Source: Vulcanimicrobiota bacterium | GTDB lineage: Bacteria > Vulcanimicrobiota > Vulcanimicrobiia > Vulcanimicrobiales > Vulcanimicrobiaceae | Direction of reading: 5' to 3' | Length of the DNA stretch: 22,022 bases | NCBI GenBank assembly: GCA_014304965.1 | Contig: JACRTZ010000048.1 | Span: 1 to 22,022 of the forward strand | Shown here: positions 1-9,898 of the stretch, in pieces | Layout of the letters: each line of letters starts with the position of its first letter | How positions within the stretch are numbered: position 1 is the first letter of the stretch | Notes under the pieces: generated by a model | Seen by the model: only the letters and a program-made list of their open reading frames with translations | What the model was told of the DNA's origin: nothing | The model's database searches: none | Translations under genes and position numbers: made by a program

Positions 1-2322
1 GTGTGCGCGCCGTTCGGATACGGGAAGACGGCGAAGCTGCGCCACTGTGCGGGGGCGTCCGGTGCGGCGTACTTCACGCTCGGCGAACGGACCTCGTTCG
101 CGCGGTTTGCGGGCGATCTCGTCAACGCGCTCTCGGGCCACGTCCCGGGCATGCGGCTGACGCTAGCCGGCGCATTCGAACGCGCGCTGCAGCAGTCCGA
201 TCCCGCCGAGGCTCTGGTCGCGTGGTTTACCCGTCACGTTGCCGGGTTGAACTGTACCATCGTCATCGACGACTTGCACCACGCGGGCGATCCGCTGGTC
301 GCGCGCTTCGTCGCCCGCGCCATCGAGCGCTCGCCCGAGGATTTGCGCTGGATCGTCGGCACGTCGAATTTAGAAGAATTGCCGGTGGCTTCGTGGCTCG
401 CTCACGAGATTGCCGGCTTGCCGCTCGATGAGAACGTTCTCCGGTTGACGTCCGAAGAGGCGTTCGACATCGGCGAGAAGCTCGCGCCCCACGTTTCGCG
501 CGAGGCGCTGATGAAACTGCTCCGTTCGAGCAACGGGATCGTCACGGATTTCGTGTTCTCGCTTCGGGCTCCCGAAGAACGAGCCGAAGGCGACGACAGC
601 GTTCTTCTTTCGTTCGAGGACGCGGTTGAACGTCTGTTCGCCGCGTTGACGGAGTCCGAGGTCGAAACGGTCCTGCTGACCTCGCTCGTACCGGCGCTTA
701 CACCGGTGATGTTATCTCGCGTGGTGGGCGCGGAGGGTTCGGCAATCGTCGCTTCGCTACGCGAACGCGCGCCGCATTTCTTCGACGACGACGGCCTGCG
801 GTACCAAGGGCGCTTTCGGAAGTACCTGCGAAAAAAAGTGCGGGAACTCGATCCCGCCGAACGGTCGCGCATCGTCGCGCGAGCGGGCCGAGCCCTCGAG
901 GCTTCGGGCGAAGTCACCCACGCCTTGCAGTTGTTCGTCGAGATCTCCGACGAAAAGGAAGTTCTTCGCCTGATCGAGCGCCATGGTTTCGCGTCACTCG
1001 AAAGCGAGCGCTCTTATTTCTTGCACGACGCGCTCGCCGCGTTGAGCGAAGATGCGCGGAACTCGAACTCTTCCGTGCTCGCGGTGCGCGCGATGATGGC
1101 ATCGCTCGGCGGGCGGCTCGACGTCTCCGAGGCGCTCTTTCAGCACGCGCTGTCTTCGTGCGACGCCCCGCAGCAGCACATGCGCCTGCGCTATCTCTAT
1201 GCCTGCGACGTGTTACGGCGCGGCCGTCTCGACGCGATCGACCTGCTCAAGCCCGATGCGGCGTTTTTCGAGGCGCCGGCCGAAGTCCGCGTCGCAGTCA
1301 TGGCGCTGCTCGGCGCTGCCTATATGATGTCCGGCCGCGCGGATTTGGCGCGCAAGTGGGTCGAGCGCGCGCTACAGGCTTCGGCGCGGATCCAAGACGA
1401 CGCGCTCTCTGCTCGCGTTCACCACCAAGCGTCCTTCGTGGCGCTGTACGGTGGCGATCCGGCGAGCGCCAAGCGTCTCGCGCTGGCGTCGGCGACGCTG
1501 GCGGAAAAAGAAGGCGCGTACGAAATCGCCGCCGGCGCGTACTCCGTGCTCTATGCCGCGGCAGCCGATCTCGACGACGACGTGGTCGCGGCGGCCACCT
1601 ACCTCGAGAAGATCGCGCTCTGCGGAGCGAAGTGCGGCAGTGTGGAAAAGCAGCTGTACGGAATGTCCGGCGGTTTCGAGATTGCTGCCGAGCGCGGAAA
1701 CGTCGCCGTCGCCGATACGCTCGAACGCGAACTCGAAGAGTTCGACGTGCAGTATAGCGCCCGTCCGGCAATGGAGTCGCTGCTCCCCGCACGCAGCCTC
1801 TTGCTCGCGGGTTCCGGTCAGTTCGAGGGCGCGTACCGCTTACTGGTATCGAGCGCGGACGGTCAATGGCGCGCCGACCGGCAAGCATTGCGCTGGTCGG
1901 AAATCGCCTTGTACGCGGCTGCGGCCGGCGAAGCAAACGAAGCGGCCGCGGCGGCGATCACCGCCTGGAAATTGCTGCGCAAGACCGAGCCCGGCGAAGT
2001 GCGCGCCTTGCGCGCGCGCCTGTGCTGCACGCTTGCGTTCGTACTCCTGGGCCGGACCAACGGCGCGCGCTACCTGCTTGCCGAGGTTCGGCGCACGCTG
2101 CCGGCCGATCGCCATCGGTTGATGTCCCTGGTGATCGCAATCGAAGCGCTAGCCGCGCGGCGCGCCGGCGAACCGAATCTCGGATCGATCGCGCTGACGC
2201 TGCAGGAGTTGCGCAAGCGTGAATTCGGCGGCCTCGCCCGGGTCATCGAAGCGCTGCCCAGCGAACGCATGAAGCCCAACGCTCGGCCACGATTCCGCGC
2301 ACCCGTCGGAGCGACCGCGTAA
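1..2322 (+). CDS. STAND-type P-loop NTPase with TPR-like C-terminal domain (5' partial)
   Basis: The frame is open from the window edge, and the first residues already contain a Walker A motif (APFGYGKT, residues 3-10). The real start and about 30 residues therefore lie upstream. A Walker B (IVIDD, residues 87-91) follows, then a region typical of the NTPase lid and winged-helix subdomains (about 140-290), then a long Ala/Leu/Arg-rich helical solenoid resembling TPR or MalT/LuxR sensor repeats to the C-terminus. No LuxR HTH is visible at the end, so this looks like a signalling STAND ATPase and not a complete MalT-type activator. Its TAA overlaps the next ATG (TAATG), which couples it to an HD-GYP phosphodiesterase. 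A shortened, P-loop-less paralog lies at 16589-18475, also followed by an HD-GYP gene. The ligand is unknown. Confidence 0.8.
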   Translation: MCAPFGYGKTAKLRHCAGASGAAYFTLGERTSFARFAGDLVNALSGHVPGMRLTLAGAFERALQQSDPAEALVAWFTRHVAGLNCTIVIDDLHHAGDPLVARFVARAIERSPEDLRWIVGTSNLEELPVASWLAHEIAGLPLDENVLRLTSEEAFDIGEKLAPHVSREALMKLLRSSNGIVTDFVFSLRAPEERAEGDDSVLLSFEDAVERLFAALTESEVETVLLTSLVPALTPVMLSRVVGAEGSAIVASLRERAPHFFDDDGLRYQGRFRKYLRKKVRELDPAERSRIVARAGRALEASGEVTHALQLFVEISDEKEVLRLIERHGFASLESERSYFLHDALAALSEDARNSNSSVLAVRAMMASLGGRLDVSEALFQHALSSCDAPQQHMRLRYLYACDVLRRGRLDAIDLLKPDAAFFEAPAEVRVAVMALLGAAYMMSGRADLARKWVERALQASARIQDDALSARVHHQASFVALYGGDPASAKRLALASATLAEKEGAYEIAAGAYSVLYAAAADLDDDVVAAATYLEKIALCGAKCGSVEKQLYGMSGGFEIAAERGNVAVADTLERELEEFDVQYSARPAMESLLPARSLLLAGSGQFEGAYRLLVSSADGQWRADRQALRWSEIALYAAAAGEANEAAAAAITAWKLLRKTEPGEVRALRARLCCTLAFVLLGRTNGARYLLAEVRRTLPADRHRLMSLVIAIEALAARRAGEPNLGSIALTLQELRKREFGGLARVIEALPSERMKPNARPRFRAPVGATA

Positions 2323-3296
2323 TGCTGCAGCGCATGCCCGTCTTCCGCACGATCGAAGCGCACAAGGAAGAGATTGCAGCGACGCTCGCCGAGGTCGTGC
2401 CCGGCGTCGAGCGGACGCTCATGGTCGAGTTGCTGGCCGATGCGTTCGTCGAAAGCTTTACGGGTTCCGTACGCGACGGGAACCTCAACGGCTTGATCGA
2501 GTGGGTGGATCGCATGTGCGACGTGCATGCCGAAACGCCCGGCGTCGCCACGTTTTTCTCACGCGTCTGCCCCGCCTTCGAAAGCTATCTTGCGAACCAC
2601 GGCTACGACCAGGCGTACTGCGCCCCGTTACGCGCACTCGACGGCCCCATCCACGAGGCGGCCGAAAAGCCGCGCCGAGCGGCCCGGACGAGTGACGGAA
2701 AGTTAAATCTCGTGGACGCCGCTATCAACTCCATGCTGGTTCGCCTGGACGGCGCCGATCCGCTGACCGCCGAACATTCGCGCGCGGTCGCGGCGTGGTG
2801 CTCGCGCCTGGCACGCCGCCTGACGCTTTCCGACGAAATGGTTTCGTTCGTCGCGCGCTGCGGCATGATCCACGACATCGGCAAGGTGACCACGCCGACG
2901 CACATCTTGCACGCGCCGCGCCAATTGACCGACGAAGAGTGGGCGTTCATGCGCGACCACACGGTGCAGGGTGACCTGATCGTGCGCGCCGATCCTAGCC
3001 TGCTTCAATTTGCGCCGATGGTGCGCGGTCACCACGAACGTCTCGACGGGCGCGGCTACCCCGACAAGATCGGCGGCGACGAAATCGCGCTCGCCACGCG
3101 CATCGTAACCGTGGCCGACTGTTTCAACGCGATGATCGGCCGGCGGCCGTACCGCCCGCCGATGTCGCCGGCGCGCGCACTCGAACAGCTCGACAAAAAC
3201 AAAGGCACGCAATTCGATCCCGATGTCGCGGCGGCGATGCACGACGTCGTCCGCGAAATCGAAGCCGCGAAAGCCGAGCCGGCGACGGACGCGTAG
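2322..3296 (+). CDS. HD-GYP domain protein, probable c-di-GMP phosphodiesterase
   Basis: This 324-residue protein has an all-helical N-terminal region (about 1-130) of unknown fold, then an HD-GYP domain. The hallmarks are intact: a first His in AEHSR (about 152), HDIGK (184-188), a downstream His in RDH (about 213), HHERLDGRGYP (237-247) and the late Asp in VADCF (D266). HD-GYP proteins hydrolyse cyclic di-GMP at a binuclear or trinuclear metal site, and complete motifs suggest activity. No transmembrane segment is obvious, so it is likely cytoplasmic. The ATG overlaps the upstream stop by 1 nt, so it is translated with the NTPase-TPR protein, which may sense a signal and control it (inference). 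A degenerate paralog is at 18472-19263. Confidence 0.9.
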   Translation: MLQRMPVFRTIEAHKEEIAATLAEVVPGVERTLMVELLADAFVESFTGSVRDGNLNGLIEWVDRMCDVHAETPGVATFFSRVCPAFESYLANHGYDQAYCAPLRALDGPIHEAAEKPRRAARTSDGKLNLVDAAINSMLVRLDGADPLTAEHSRAVAAWCSRLARRLTLSDEMVSFVARCGMIHDIGKVTTPTHILHAPRQLTDEEWAFMRDHTVQGDLIVRADPSLLQFAPMVRGHHERLDGRGYPDKIGGDEIALATRIVTVADCFNAMIGRRPYRPPMSPARALEQLDKNKGTQFDPDVAAAMHDVVREIEAAKAEPATDA

Positions 3297-3329
3297 AAAA
3301 AAAAGACAACCCCGAAGCGGGGTCGTCTT
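3297..3329 (-). terminator. Intrinsic terminator of the minus-strand small peptide gene
   Basis: An imperfect hairpin (3303-3329) has arms AAGAC-A-ACCCC and GGGGT-C-GTCTT (plus strand) around a short loop, with one A/C mismatch. On the minus strand it is followed by a run of T residues (plus-strand A 3297-3304), which gives a standard Rho-independent terminator 20 nt after the stop of the 36-residue gene. On the plus strand there is no T run, so any role in ending the HD-GYP transcript would be secondary. Confidence 0.85.
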
Positions 3330-3349
3330 CTGAGAGGTGCCGAGGAACT

Positions 3350-3460
3350 CTAGTGGCAGGTGTGGCCCATCGGCGTGCACCTGCTACCGGCTCCAAAGGC
3401 CGCGCCGATCGTCTCCGCGGTGTCGATGGTCGACAAAACGGCCGGTGGTTGATACATCAT
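3350..3460 (-). CDS. 36-residue Cys-containing peptide with strong RBS (possible RiPP-like precursor)
   Basis: This is a short gene, but it has a complete expression context. There is an AAGGAG Shine-Dalgarno (3466-3471) 5 nt before the first ATG (3460) and 8 nt before a second ATG (3457), and a terminator begins 20 nt after the TAG. Such RBSs are rare in this window, which strengthens the call. The peptide starts MMYQPPAVLSTIDTAETIG and ends GSRCTPMGHTCH, with two Cys near the C-terminus. The N-terminal Y-x-P-P-x-V and a Thr before a Gly-rich stretch recall leader peptides bound by RRE domains in RiPP pathways. No maturase is nearby, and a lasso core is unlikely because there is no Asp/Glu at ring position 7-9. 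Its function is unknown. It could be co-transcribed with acs or have a promoter inside the end of acs. Confidence 0.7.
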   Translation of the reverse strand: MMYQPPAVLSTIDTAETIGAAFGAGSRCTPMGHTCH

Positions 3461-3591
3461 GGTTACTCCTTGGTGAGGGCGAGAAAGGGACCGAGGACTT
3501 CGCCTATCATGGTCGGCGATTTCAGGGGCGTGGAGACGGGCCATCCGCCGCAAACGGATTGGGGCAAATGGCCCTAACCATGATAAAGGCG
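3455..3591 (-). promoter_or_regulatory. Structured leader of the peptide gene with two mutually exclusive pairings (candidate riboswitch/thermosensor)
   Basis: The first leader segment on the minus strand (3591-3575, containing TATCATGGTTA) can pair with 3513-3501 (ACCATGATA, 9 bp, plus CGCC/GGCG across a 2-nt bulge). That closes a stem around nested hairpins (3538-3544 with 3568-3574; 3544-3547 with 3555-3558). The same segment is also perfectly complementary over 10 nt to the start-codon region (3465-3456, TAACCATGAT), just after the AAGGAG. The two pairings cannot form together, so formation of the leader stem would free the start codon. The structure was read by eye. I do not recognise a known riboswitch class. 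Confidence 0.55.
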
Positions 3592-3598
3592 TGAAGCG

Positions 3599-5570
<1,972 letters not shown>

Positions 5571-5572
<2 letters not shown>

Positions 5573-6101
5573 GCGGGCCGCTTTTCGCGGCTGGGTGGCG
5601 TCCGCCTTGGCGCTCTTGGTGCTCGCCGGCAGCGCTCCGGCGCTGGCTCGCAATCGCGCGCCGGCGACCGGTCTCAAAACCGTCGCCTATGCGAAAGCGC
5701 CGCCCGATTTCGCGTTCGACGTCGGCTCGGGCCCGCAGCGCCTGAGCGCGTTTCGCGGGAAACCGACCGTCATCAATTTTTGGGCCACCTGGTGCGCGCC
5801 GTGCCGGGCCGAGCTCGGCGCTTTCGAAAAATTGGCGGAAACGTTCGGCGACCGCGTCGCCTTGCTGACGGTCTCGCCCGAAACGCCCGGTCTCGCGCGC
5901 ACTTACCTTGCCAGCCACGATCTCGGAAAAATCCCGGTGATCGAAGATCCGCTGCGTAAGATCCACGCCGCATATTCGGTCGAGCCGATTCCCGTGACGC
6001 TGATTCTGGACAAGAACGGAGCCGTCGGCGTGGTGATCATCGGCGAGATCACGTGGGAAGAGCTCAGCGCGGCGGTCGGCGCCGCCCTGGCCGCGCCATA
6101 G
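5571..6101 (+). CDS. Exported TlpA/ResA-like thioredoxin-fold protein
   Basis: This is a 176-residue protein with a signal peptide (Arg at 2 and 6, hydrophobic core 8-22, likely cleavage after ALA at 26) and a thioredoxin fold with the redox motif WCAPC (74-78) in INFWATWCAPCRAEL. A conserved cis-Pro region (EPIPVTLILDKNG) follows. Such proteins reduce or isomerise disulfides outside the cytoplasm, often for cytochrome c maturation. Here the client is unknown. The ATG at 5571 is preferred because it gives a proper signal peptide. An earlier ATG at 5541 would overlap acs more deeply. No Shine-Dalgarno is visible. hrcA follows 67 nt downstream with its own promoter. Confidence 0.9.
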
Positions 6102-6113
6102 CGCTCGCTTTGC

Positions 6114-6142
6114 TTGACCGCCTCGGCCGCCTTTGCTATGGT
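6114..6142 (+). promoter_or_regulatory. Sigma70-like promoter of hrcA
   Basis: TTGACC (6114-6119) and TATGGT (6137-6142) are separated by 17 nt, which is the optimum for a housekeeping sigma factor. The predicted transcription start (about 6149) lies just before the CIRCE element and 20 nt before the hrcA ATG. Confidence 0.7.
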
Positions 6143-6152
6143 AGGGTGGATG

Positions 6153-6179
6153 TTGGCACTCGTCCCCAATGACTGCTAA
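6153..6179 (+). promoter_or_regulatory. CIRCE operator overlapping the hrcA start codon
   Basis: TTGGCACTC, a 9-nt spacer, then GACTGCTAA matches the consensus TTAGCACTC-N9-GAGTGCTAA with one substitution in each arm and exact spacing. HrcA binds CIRCE to repress heat-shock genes, so this predicts autorepression of hrcA-dnaJ. The hrcA ATG (6169-6171) spans the spacer and the first base of the right arm, so the arm also encodes the first residues of HrcA. Confidence 0.9.
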
Positions 6180-7248
6180 AGGCGGGGTTCCAGAACCCGT
6201 TCCGGCCGCCCCAGAACTCGACAAGCGCAAAGCCTTCATCCTGGCGACCGTCGTCTACGAGTACGTCGCCACAGCGGAGCCCGTCGGCTCGAACACGCTC
6301 ACCCAGAAGTACAATCTGGGCGTGTCGTCGGCGACGATCCGCAACGAGATGGCGGAGCTCGAGTCCGCCGGATACCTCGTACAGCCGCACACGTCCGCCG
6401 GCCGGATTCCGTCCGATGCCGGGTACCGGACCTACGTGGACCGGTTGATGCGGCCCGAAGCGCTGCGCACCGAAGAGAAGCGCCGGATTCGCGACGAATT
6501 TCGTGCCGCCAGCCGCGAGCTCGACGACGTGATCGAGCAGACCGCGCGATTGCTCGGGCAACTTTCGCATAACGTTGCATTCATGATCGCGCCCGCGCGC
6601 GACACGCAAACGTTCCGTCACCTCCAGTTGATCTGGCTTTCCGAACGTGCGGGCCTTGCCATCGTCGTGACGTCCGTCGGCGGCGCGACGCAAGCGCCCT
6701 TCGAACACGACCCGTCCGTGACCGCCGACGACATGACGCGCGCCTCGAACCACCTCAACGCGAGGTTCGCGGGCAGGCCTATGCGCGAAATCGCGGAGAG
6801 CGACGTCGCTGCCGCGCTGGCGGAATCGGGCCTGTCTGCCGAAGCCGGGAAGACGGTGCAAGATGCCTTTCGACTGGCGGCGCGTTCGCAAGAACCGCCG
6901 GCGCTCGTCTCCACCGGCACGCAACATTTGCTCGACCAGCCCGAGTTTCAGGACCTGCGCAAGCTGCGCTCGATCCTCCGCATCGTCGAAGAACAGAAGA
7001 CGCTGTACGAATTGGTCGCGGATTCGATGACGAACGACGGCCCGAGCGTGAAAATCGGACACGAACTCGGGTCGGACGACATGGCTGAGTGCAGCGTGGT
7101 CACCGTTCCGTACCGCTTCGGCGACGGGATGGTCGGGTTGCTCGCAATTTTGGGACCGCGCCGTATGCCGTACGCGCGCATGATGGCGCTTGCCGACAGC
7201 ACGGCCCAATCGCTCGGCGAGCACCTCTCAGGCGCCGACCTCGTCTAA
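6169..7248 (+). CDS. hrcA: Heat-inducible transcription repressor HrcA
   Basis: This 359-residue protein has the HrcA N-terminal winged helix-turn-helix (about 20-95; GVSSATIRNEMAELESAGYL and HTSAGRIPSDAGYRTYVD are diagnostic), followed by the GAF-like and dimerisation regions. It represses chaperone genes by binding CIRCE, and its own activity usually depends on GroEL. The start at ATG 6169 sits inside a CIRCE element behind a good promoter, so autoregulation is expected. dnaJ begins 5 nt after the stop. The common order hrcA-grpE-dnaK-dnaJ is not kept: grpE and dnaK are absent from this operon and must lie elsewhere. Confidence 0.97.
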   Translation: MTAKGGVPEPVPAAPELDKRKAFILATVVYEYVATAEPVGSNTLTQKYNLGVSSATIRNEMAELESAGYLVQPHTSAGRIPSDAGYRTYVDRLMRPEALRTEEKRRIRDEFRAASRELDDVIEQTARLLGQLSHNVAFMIAPARDTQTFRHLQLIWLSERAGLAIVVTSVGGATQAPFEHDPSVTADDMTRASNHLNARFAGRPMREIAESDVAAALAESGLSAEAGKTVQDAFRLAARSQEPPALVSTGTQHLLDQPEFQDLRKLRSILRIVEEQKTLYELVADSMTNDGPSVKIGHELGSDDMAECSVVTVPYRFGDGMVGLLAILGPRRMPYARMMALADSTAQSLGEHLSGADLV

Positions 7249-7252
7249 CGCC

Positions 7253-8368
7253 GTGTCCGACTACTATTCGGTTCTCGGCATCGAACGAGGCGCGACCGAG
7301 CATGAGATCAAGCGCGCCTATCGGGGCCTGGCGCGCAAATTCCACCCCGACGTCGCGCACGACAAAATCATCGCCGAAGTGCGCTTCAAAGAGATCAACG
7401 AGGCGTACGAAGTTCTTTCCGATCCGAACAAACGGCAGCAGTACGATCGGTTCGGCCACGTTCCGGGCGCGGCCGGCGGCGCGGGCGGGTTCGGGCCGTT
7501 CGGCGCGGGCGAAGGCATCGGCGACATCTTTGACATGTTTTTCGGCGGCCGTCAGGCCGCGCCGCAACGCCCGGCCGGCCCGCAGCGCGGTGCCGATCTG
7601 CGTTACGATTTGCAGATCACGCTCGAAGACGCATACCGCGGCGCCGAACGTGAGATTTCGTTTCATCATCTGAGCGGCTGCGAAACCTGTCACGGCAGCG
7701 GAGCGAAGCCGGGAACCTCCACGCAACGATGCGATCGCTGCAACGGCAGCGGCACGGCGCGAACCGTGCGTCAGACGCCGCTCGGACAATTTGTCACGCA
7801 ATCGCCCTGCACGAAATGCGGCGGCGAAGGCGAGCGTATTCCGTCGCCCTGTGAAACGTGCCGCGGCCGCGGCCGCGTGGAGAAGACGCGGACGTTGACC
7901 GTCAAGATTCCCGGCGGCGTGGACGACGGCAGCCGCATTCGCATCGGCGGCAGCGGCGAGGGCGGGATGCGCGGCGGCCCGGCCGGCGATCTGTACGTCT
8001 ACCTTTCCATCGCCCGCGACGCGCGCTATCGGCGCGAAGCCGCCGATCTGTTCGTTGACGAACCGATCTCGTTTACGAAAGCCGCACTTGGCGGACCGCT
8101 CGAAATCGAGACCTTCGACGGACCTGCCGAGGTGGCGATCGCGGGCGGCACGCAAACCGGGTCGTCCTACCGACTACGCGGCCGCGGCATGCCCAACGTC
8201 CGCGGCGGGTCGCGCGGCGACCTCATCGTCACCGTTCACGTCGTCGTGCCGACCAAGACTTCGCGCAAGGAACGGGACCTGCTCGAAGCATTCGCCGAGC
8301 TGCACGACGACCGGGTCGAGACGCGCTCGTTTTTCGAACGCGTGAAGGACGCGTTCAAGACCGATTAG
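7253..8368 (+). CDS. dnaJ: Chaperone protein DnaJ
   Basis: This 371-residue co-chaperone stimulates the DnaK ATPase and delivers substrates. The J-domain is at residues 1-70 with HPD (in KFHPDVAH), followed by a Gly/Phe-rich linker (about 75-105). The zinc-binding domain has all four CxxCxGxG motifs (CETCHGSG, CDRCNGSG, CTKCGGEG, CETCRGRG), and then come the C-terminal substrate-binding and dimerisation domains. This is therefore a class I DnaJ. The GTG at 7253 gives the usual beginning (SDYYSVLGIERGAT). Earlier in-frame starts overlap hrcA and add an unrelated sequence. It is cotranscribed with hrcA and so under CIRCE control. Confidence 0.97.
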   Translation: MSDYYSVLGIERGATEHEIKRAYRGLARKFHPDVAHDKIIAEVRFKEINEAYEVLSDPNKRQQYDRFGHVPGAAGGAGGFGPFGAGEGIGDIFDMFFGGRQAAPQRPAGPQRGADLRYDLQITLEDAYRGAEREISFHHLSGCETCHGSGAKPGTSTQRCDRCNGSGTARTVRQTPLGQFVTQSPCTKCGGEGERIPSPCETCRGRGRVEKTRTLTVKIPGGVDDGSRIRIGGSGEGGMRGGPAGDLYVYLSIARDARYRREAADLFVDEPISFTKAALGGPLEIETFDGPAEVAIAGGTQTGSSYRLRGRGMPNVRGGSRGDLIVTVHVVVPTKTSRKERDLLEAFAELHDDRVETRSFFERVKDAFKTD

Positions 8369-9095
8369 GGCGCCGCGCTTCTTCGTCGAGGGCGTGCACG
8401 CGACCGGCGGCGAGGTGGACCTGCAGCCCGACGACGCGCGAAAGCTGACGCTCGTGCTGCGCTCGCGCGACGGGGACGAGATCGAGATCGTGGATTCGGG
8501 CGGCACGGCGTTTGCCGCATCCGTCTCGATTGGCGCCGGCGGCGTCCGCGCGCGCTTGGAGCGCGAACTGCTCGCGCAGCCGCCGCCCCTGCTCGATATC
8601 ACGCTCGTGCAGGGCATGCCGAAAGGCCACAAGATGGATTTCGTTATCGAGAAGGCGACCGAACTCGGCGTGACGCGCGTCGTCCCGCTGCTTTCTCAAC
8701 GCAGTTTGGTCGAGCCACGCGATGGCAAGATCGAGCGTTGGCGCCGGCTCGCGCGATCCGCGGCGCAGCAATGCGGCCGCGGCGACGTGCCCGTCGTGGA
8801 GAACCCGATTCCGTTCGCCGCGTTCTGCAGCGCGGTTGCGGCGTACGATCTCGTCCTCATCCCGTGGGAACTGGCCGGCCGGCGGCCGCTGCGCGAGGTG
8901 CTGCCGGCGCTGCTGGAGGGCGTACGGCGCGTCGCGATCGCGATCGGGCCCGAGGGCGGCTTCGCGAGCGACGAGATCGACGCGGCGGCGGCTGCCGGAG
9001 CGCACCCGGTATCGCTCGGCAGGCGCATCTTGCGCACCGAAACGGCGGGACTGGTTGCGTGCGCCGTCTTGCGTTACGCCGCTTCCGACCTCTAG
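8364..9095 (+). CDS. rsmE: 16S rRNA m3U1498 methyltransferase RsmE
   Basis: This SPOUT-family methyltransferase methylates N3 of U1498 in 16S rRNA. Signature motifs include QGMPKGHKMDFVIEKATELG, AIGPEGGF and LGRRILRTETA, which form the knotted SAM-binding C-terminus. The start is uncertain. The first standard codon is GTG at 8394, but the codons just before it read PRFFVEG, which matches the conserved RsmE N-terminus (usually M-x-R-F/Y-F). No ATG, GTG or TTG lies between the upstream in-frame stop at 8343 and 8394. An ATT at 8364, sharing its last T with the dnaJ TAG, would give a 243-residue protein of normal length, and I use it here. The enzyme identity is firm and the start is not. Confidence 0.9.
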   Translation: MRAPRFFVEGVHATGGEVDLQPDDARKLTLVLRSRDGDEIEIVDSGGTAFAASVSIGAGGVRARLERELLAQPPPLLDITLVQGMPKGHKMDFVIEKATELGVTRVVPLLSQRSLVEPRDGKIERWRRLARSAAQQCGRGDVPVVENPIPFAAFCSAVAAYDLVLIPWELAGRRPLREVLPALLEGVRRVAIAIGPEGGFASDEIDAAAAAGAHPVSLGRRILRTETAGLVACAVLRYAASDL

Positions 9096-9151
9096 CAGGG
9101 CGGACAGAGGCCGCCTCGCGCCGTATTCCTTGAGGTTATGCTAGCGACGGG

Positions 9152-9898
9152 GTGCCGGTGAGGTTCAGTATCGTCATTCCGACGTACAACGAAGCCGGCG
9201 GAATCGAACGGCTCGTTTCAACGCTCGACGCCGTTTTTCGCGAGAACGGACTCGACGGCGAAATGATCGTCGTGGACGATAACTCTCCTGACGGCACGGG
9301 CAAGCTCGTTGACGAACTGAGCACGCGCTATTCCGTGCGCTGTCTACACCGGCCCGGAAAGATGGGGCTGTCGAGCGGCGTGATCGACGGTTGGAAATTC
9401 GCCCGCCCCGACTCGGAAGCGCTCGGCGCGATCGACGCCGATTTCAGCCACGATCCGCGGATCATCCCGGAGATGGTGCGCGCGCTCGAAAGCGGGCGCT
9501 ACGGGCTTGCGATCGGGAGCCGCTACGTGCGCGGCGGCGGCATTGAGAACTGGCCGCTCAAGCGGCGCATCACGTCGCTCGCCGCGATCGCGCTCGCGAA
9601 ACCGCTGACGACCGTCAACGACATCACGAGCGGATATTTCTTGATCCAGCGTCAGGCGCTCGAGGGCGTAGAACTCGACCCGATCGGATTCAAAATCGGC
9701 CTCGAGGTCATCGCGAAAGCGCACTACGGAAAAGCGGTCGAAATACCGTACGTCTTTCACGACCGCGCCGTCGGCGAGTCGAAGCTCAACTCCGGCGAAG
9801 TGATCAATTATCTGCGGCAGCTCTCCCGCATCTACCGCAGCAAGTTGCCGGGGGCGAATGCGGTTACGCCGGCTGCGGCCGGGGAAAAAGGCGCCTGA
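9152..9898 (+). CDS. Glycosyltransferase family 2, polyprenol-phosphate mannose synthase-like
   Basis: This 248-residue GT-A fold enzyme lacks C-terminal membrane segments, as in bacterial and archaeal Dpm1-like synthases that transfer a hexose from a nucleotide sugar to polyprenyl phosphate. It has IVIPTYNEAGGIERLV at the N-terminus, the nucleotide-binding IVVDDNSPDGTG, and the metal-binding DADFSHDP. The GSRYVRGGGIENWPLKRRI acceptor region and a C-terminal GESKLNSGEVINYLRQL are also typical of the group. The sugar specificity cannot be read from the sequence. GTG 9152 or GTG 9158 could be the start. A TATGCT (9137-9142) sits just upstream without a clear -35 box. The TGA overlaps the accD ATG by 1 nt (TGATG). 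Confidence 0.85.
   Translation: MPVRFSIVIPTYNEAGGIERLVSTLDAVFRENGLDGEMIVVDDNSPDGTGKLVDELSTRYSVRCLHRPGKMGLSSGVIDGWKFARPDSEALGAIDADFSHDPRIIPEMVRALESGRYGLAIGSRYVRGGGIENWPLKRRITSLAAIALAKPLTTVNDITSGYFLIQRQALEGVELDPIGFKIGLEVIAKAHYGKAVEIPYVFHDRAVGESKLNSGEVINYLRQLSRIYRSKLPGANAVTPAAAGEKGA

Noticed and set aside
3350..3460. Small peptide as a lasso peptide precursor
   Set aside because: The leader resembles the YxxP type, but no Asp/Glu lies at positions 7-9 of the possible core and no lasso cyclase is nearby.
6136..8155. Long minus-strand ORFs opposite hrcA and dnaJ
   Set aside because: The translations are non-protein-like, and hrcA and dnaJ are certain.
9137..9142. TATGCT as a promoter for the glycosyltransferase operon
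   Set aside because: There is no -35 match at acceptable spacing, so it is only mentioned in the gene entry.
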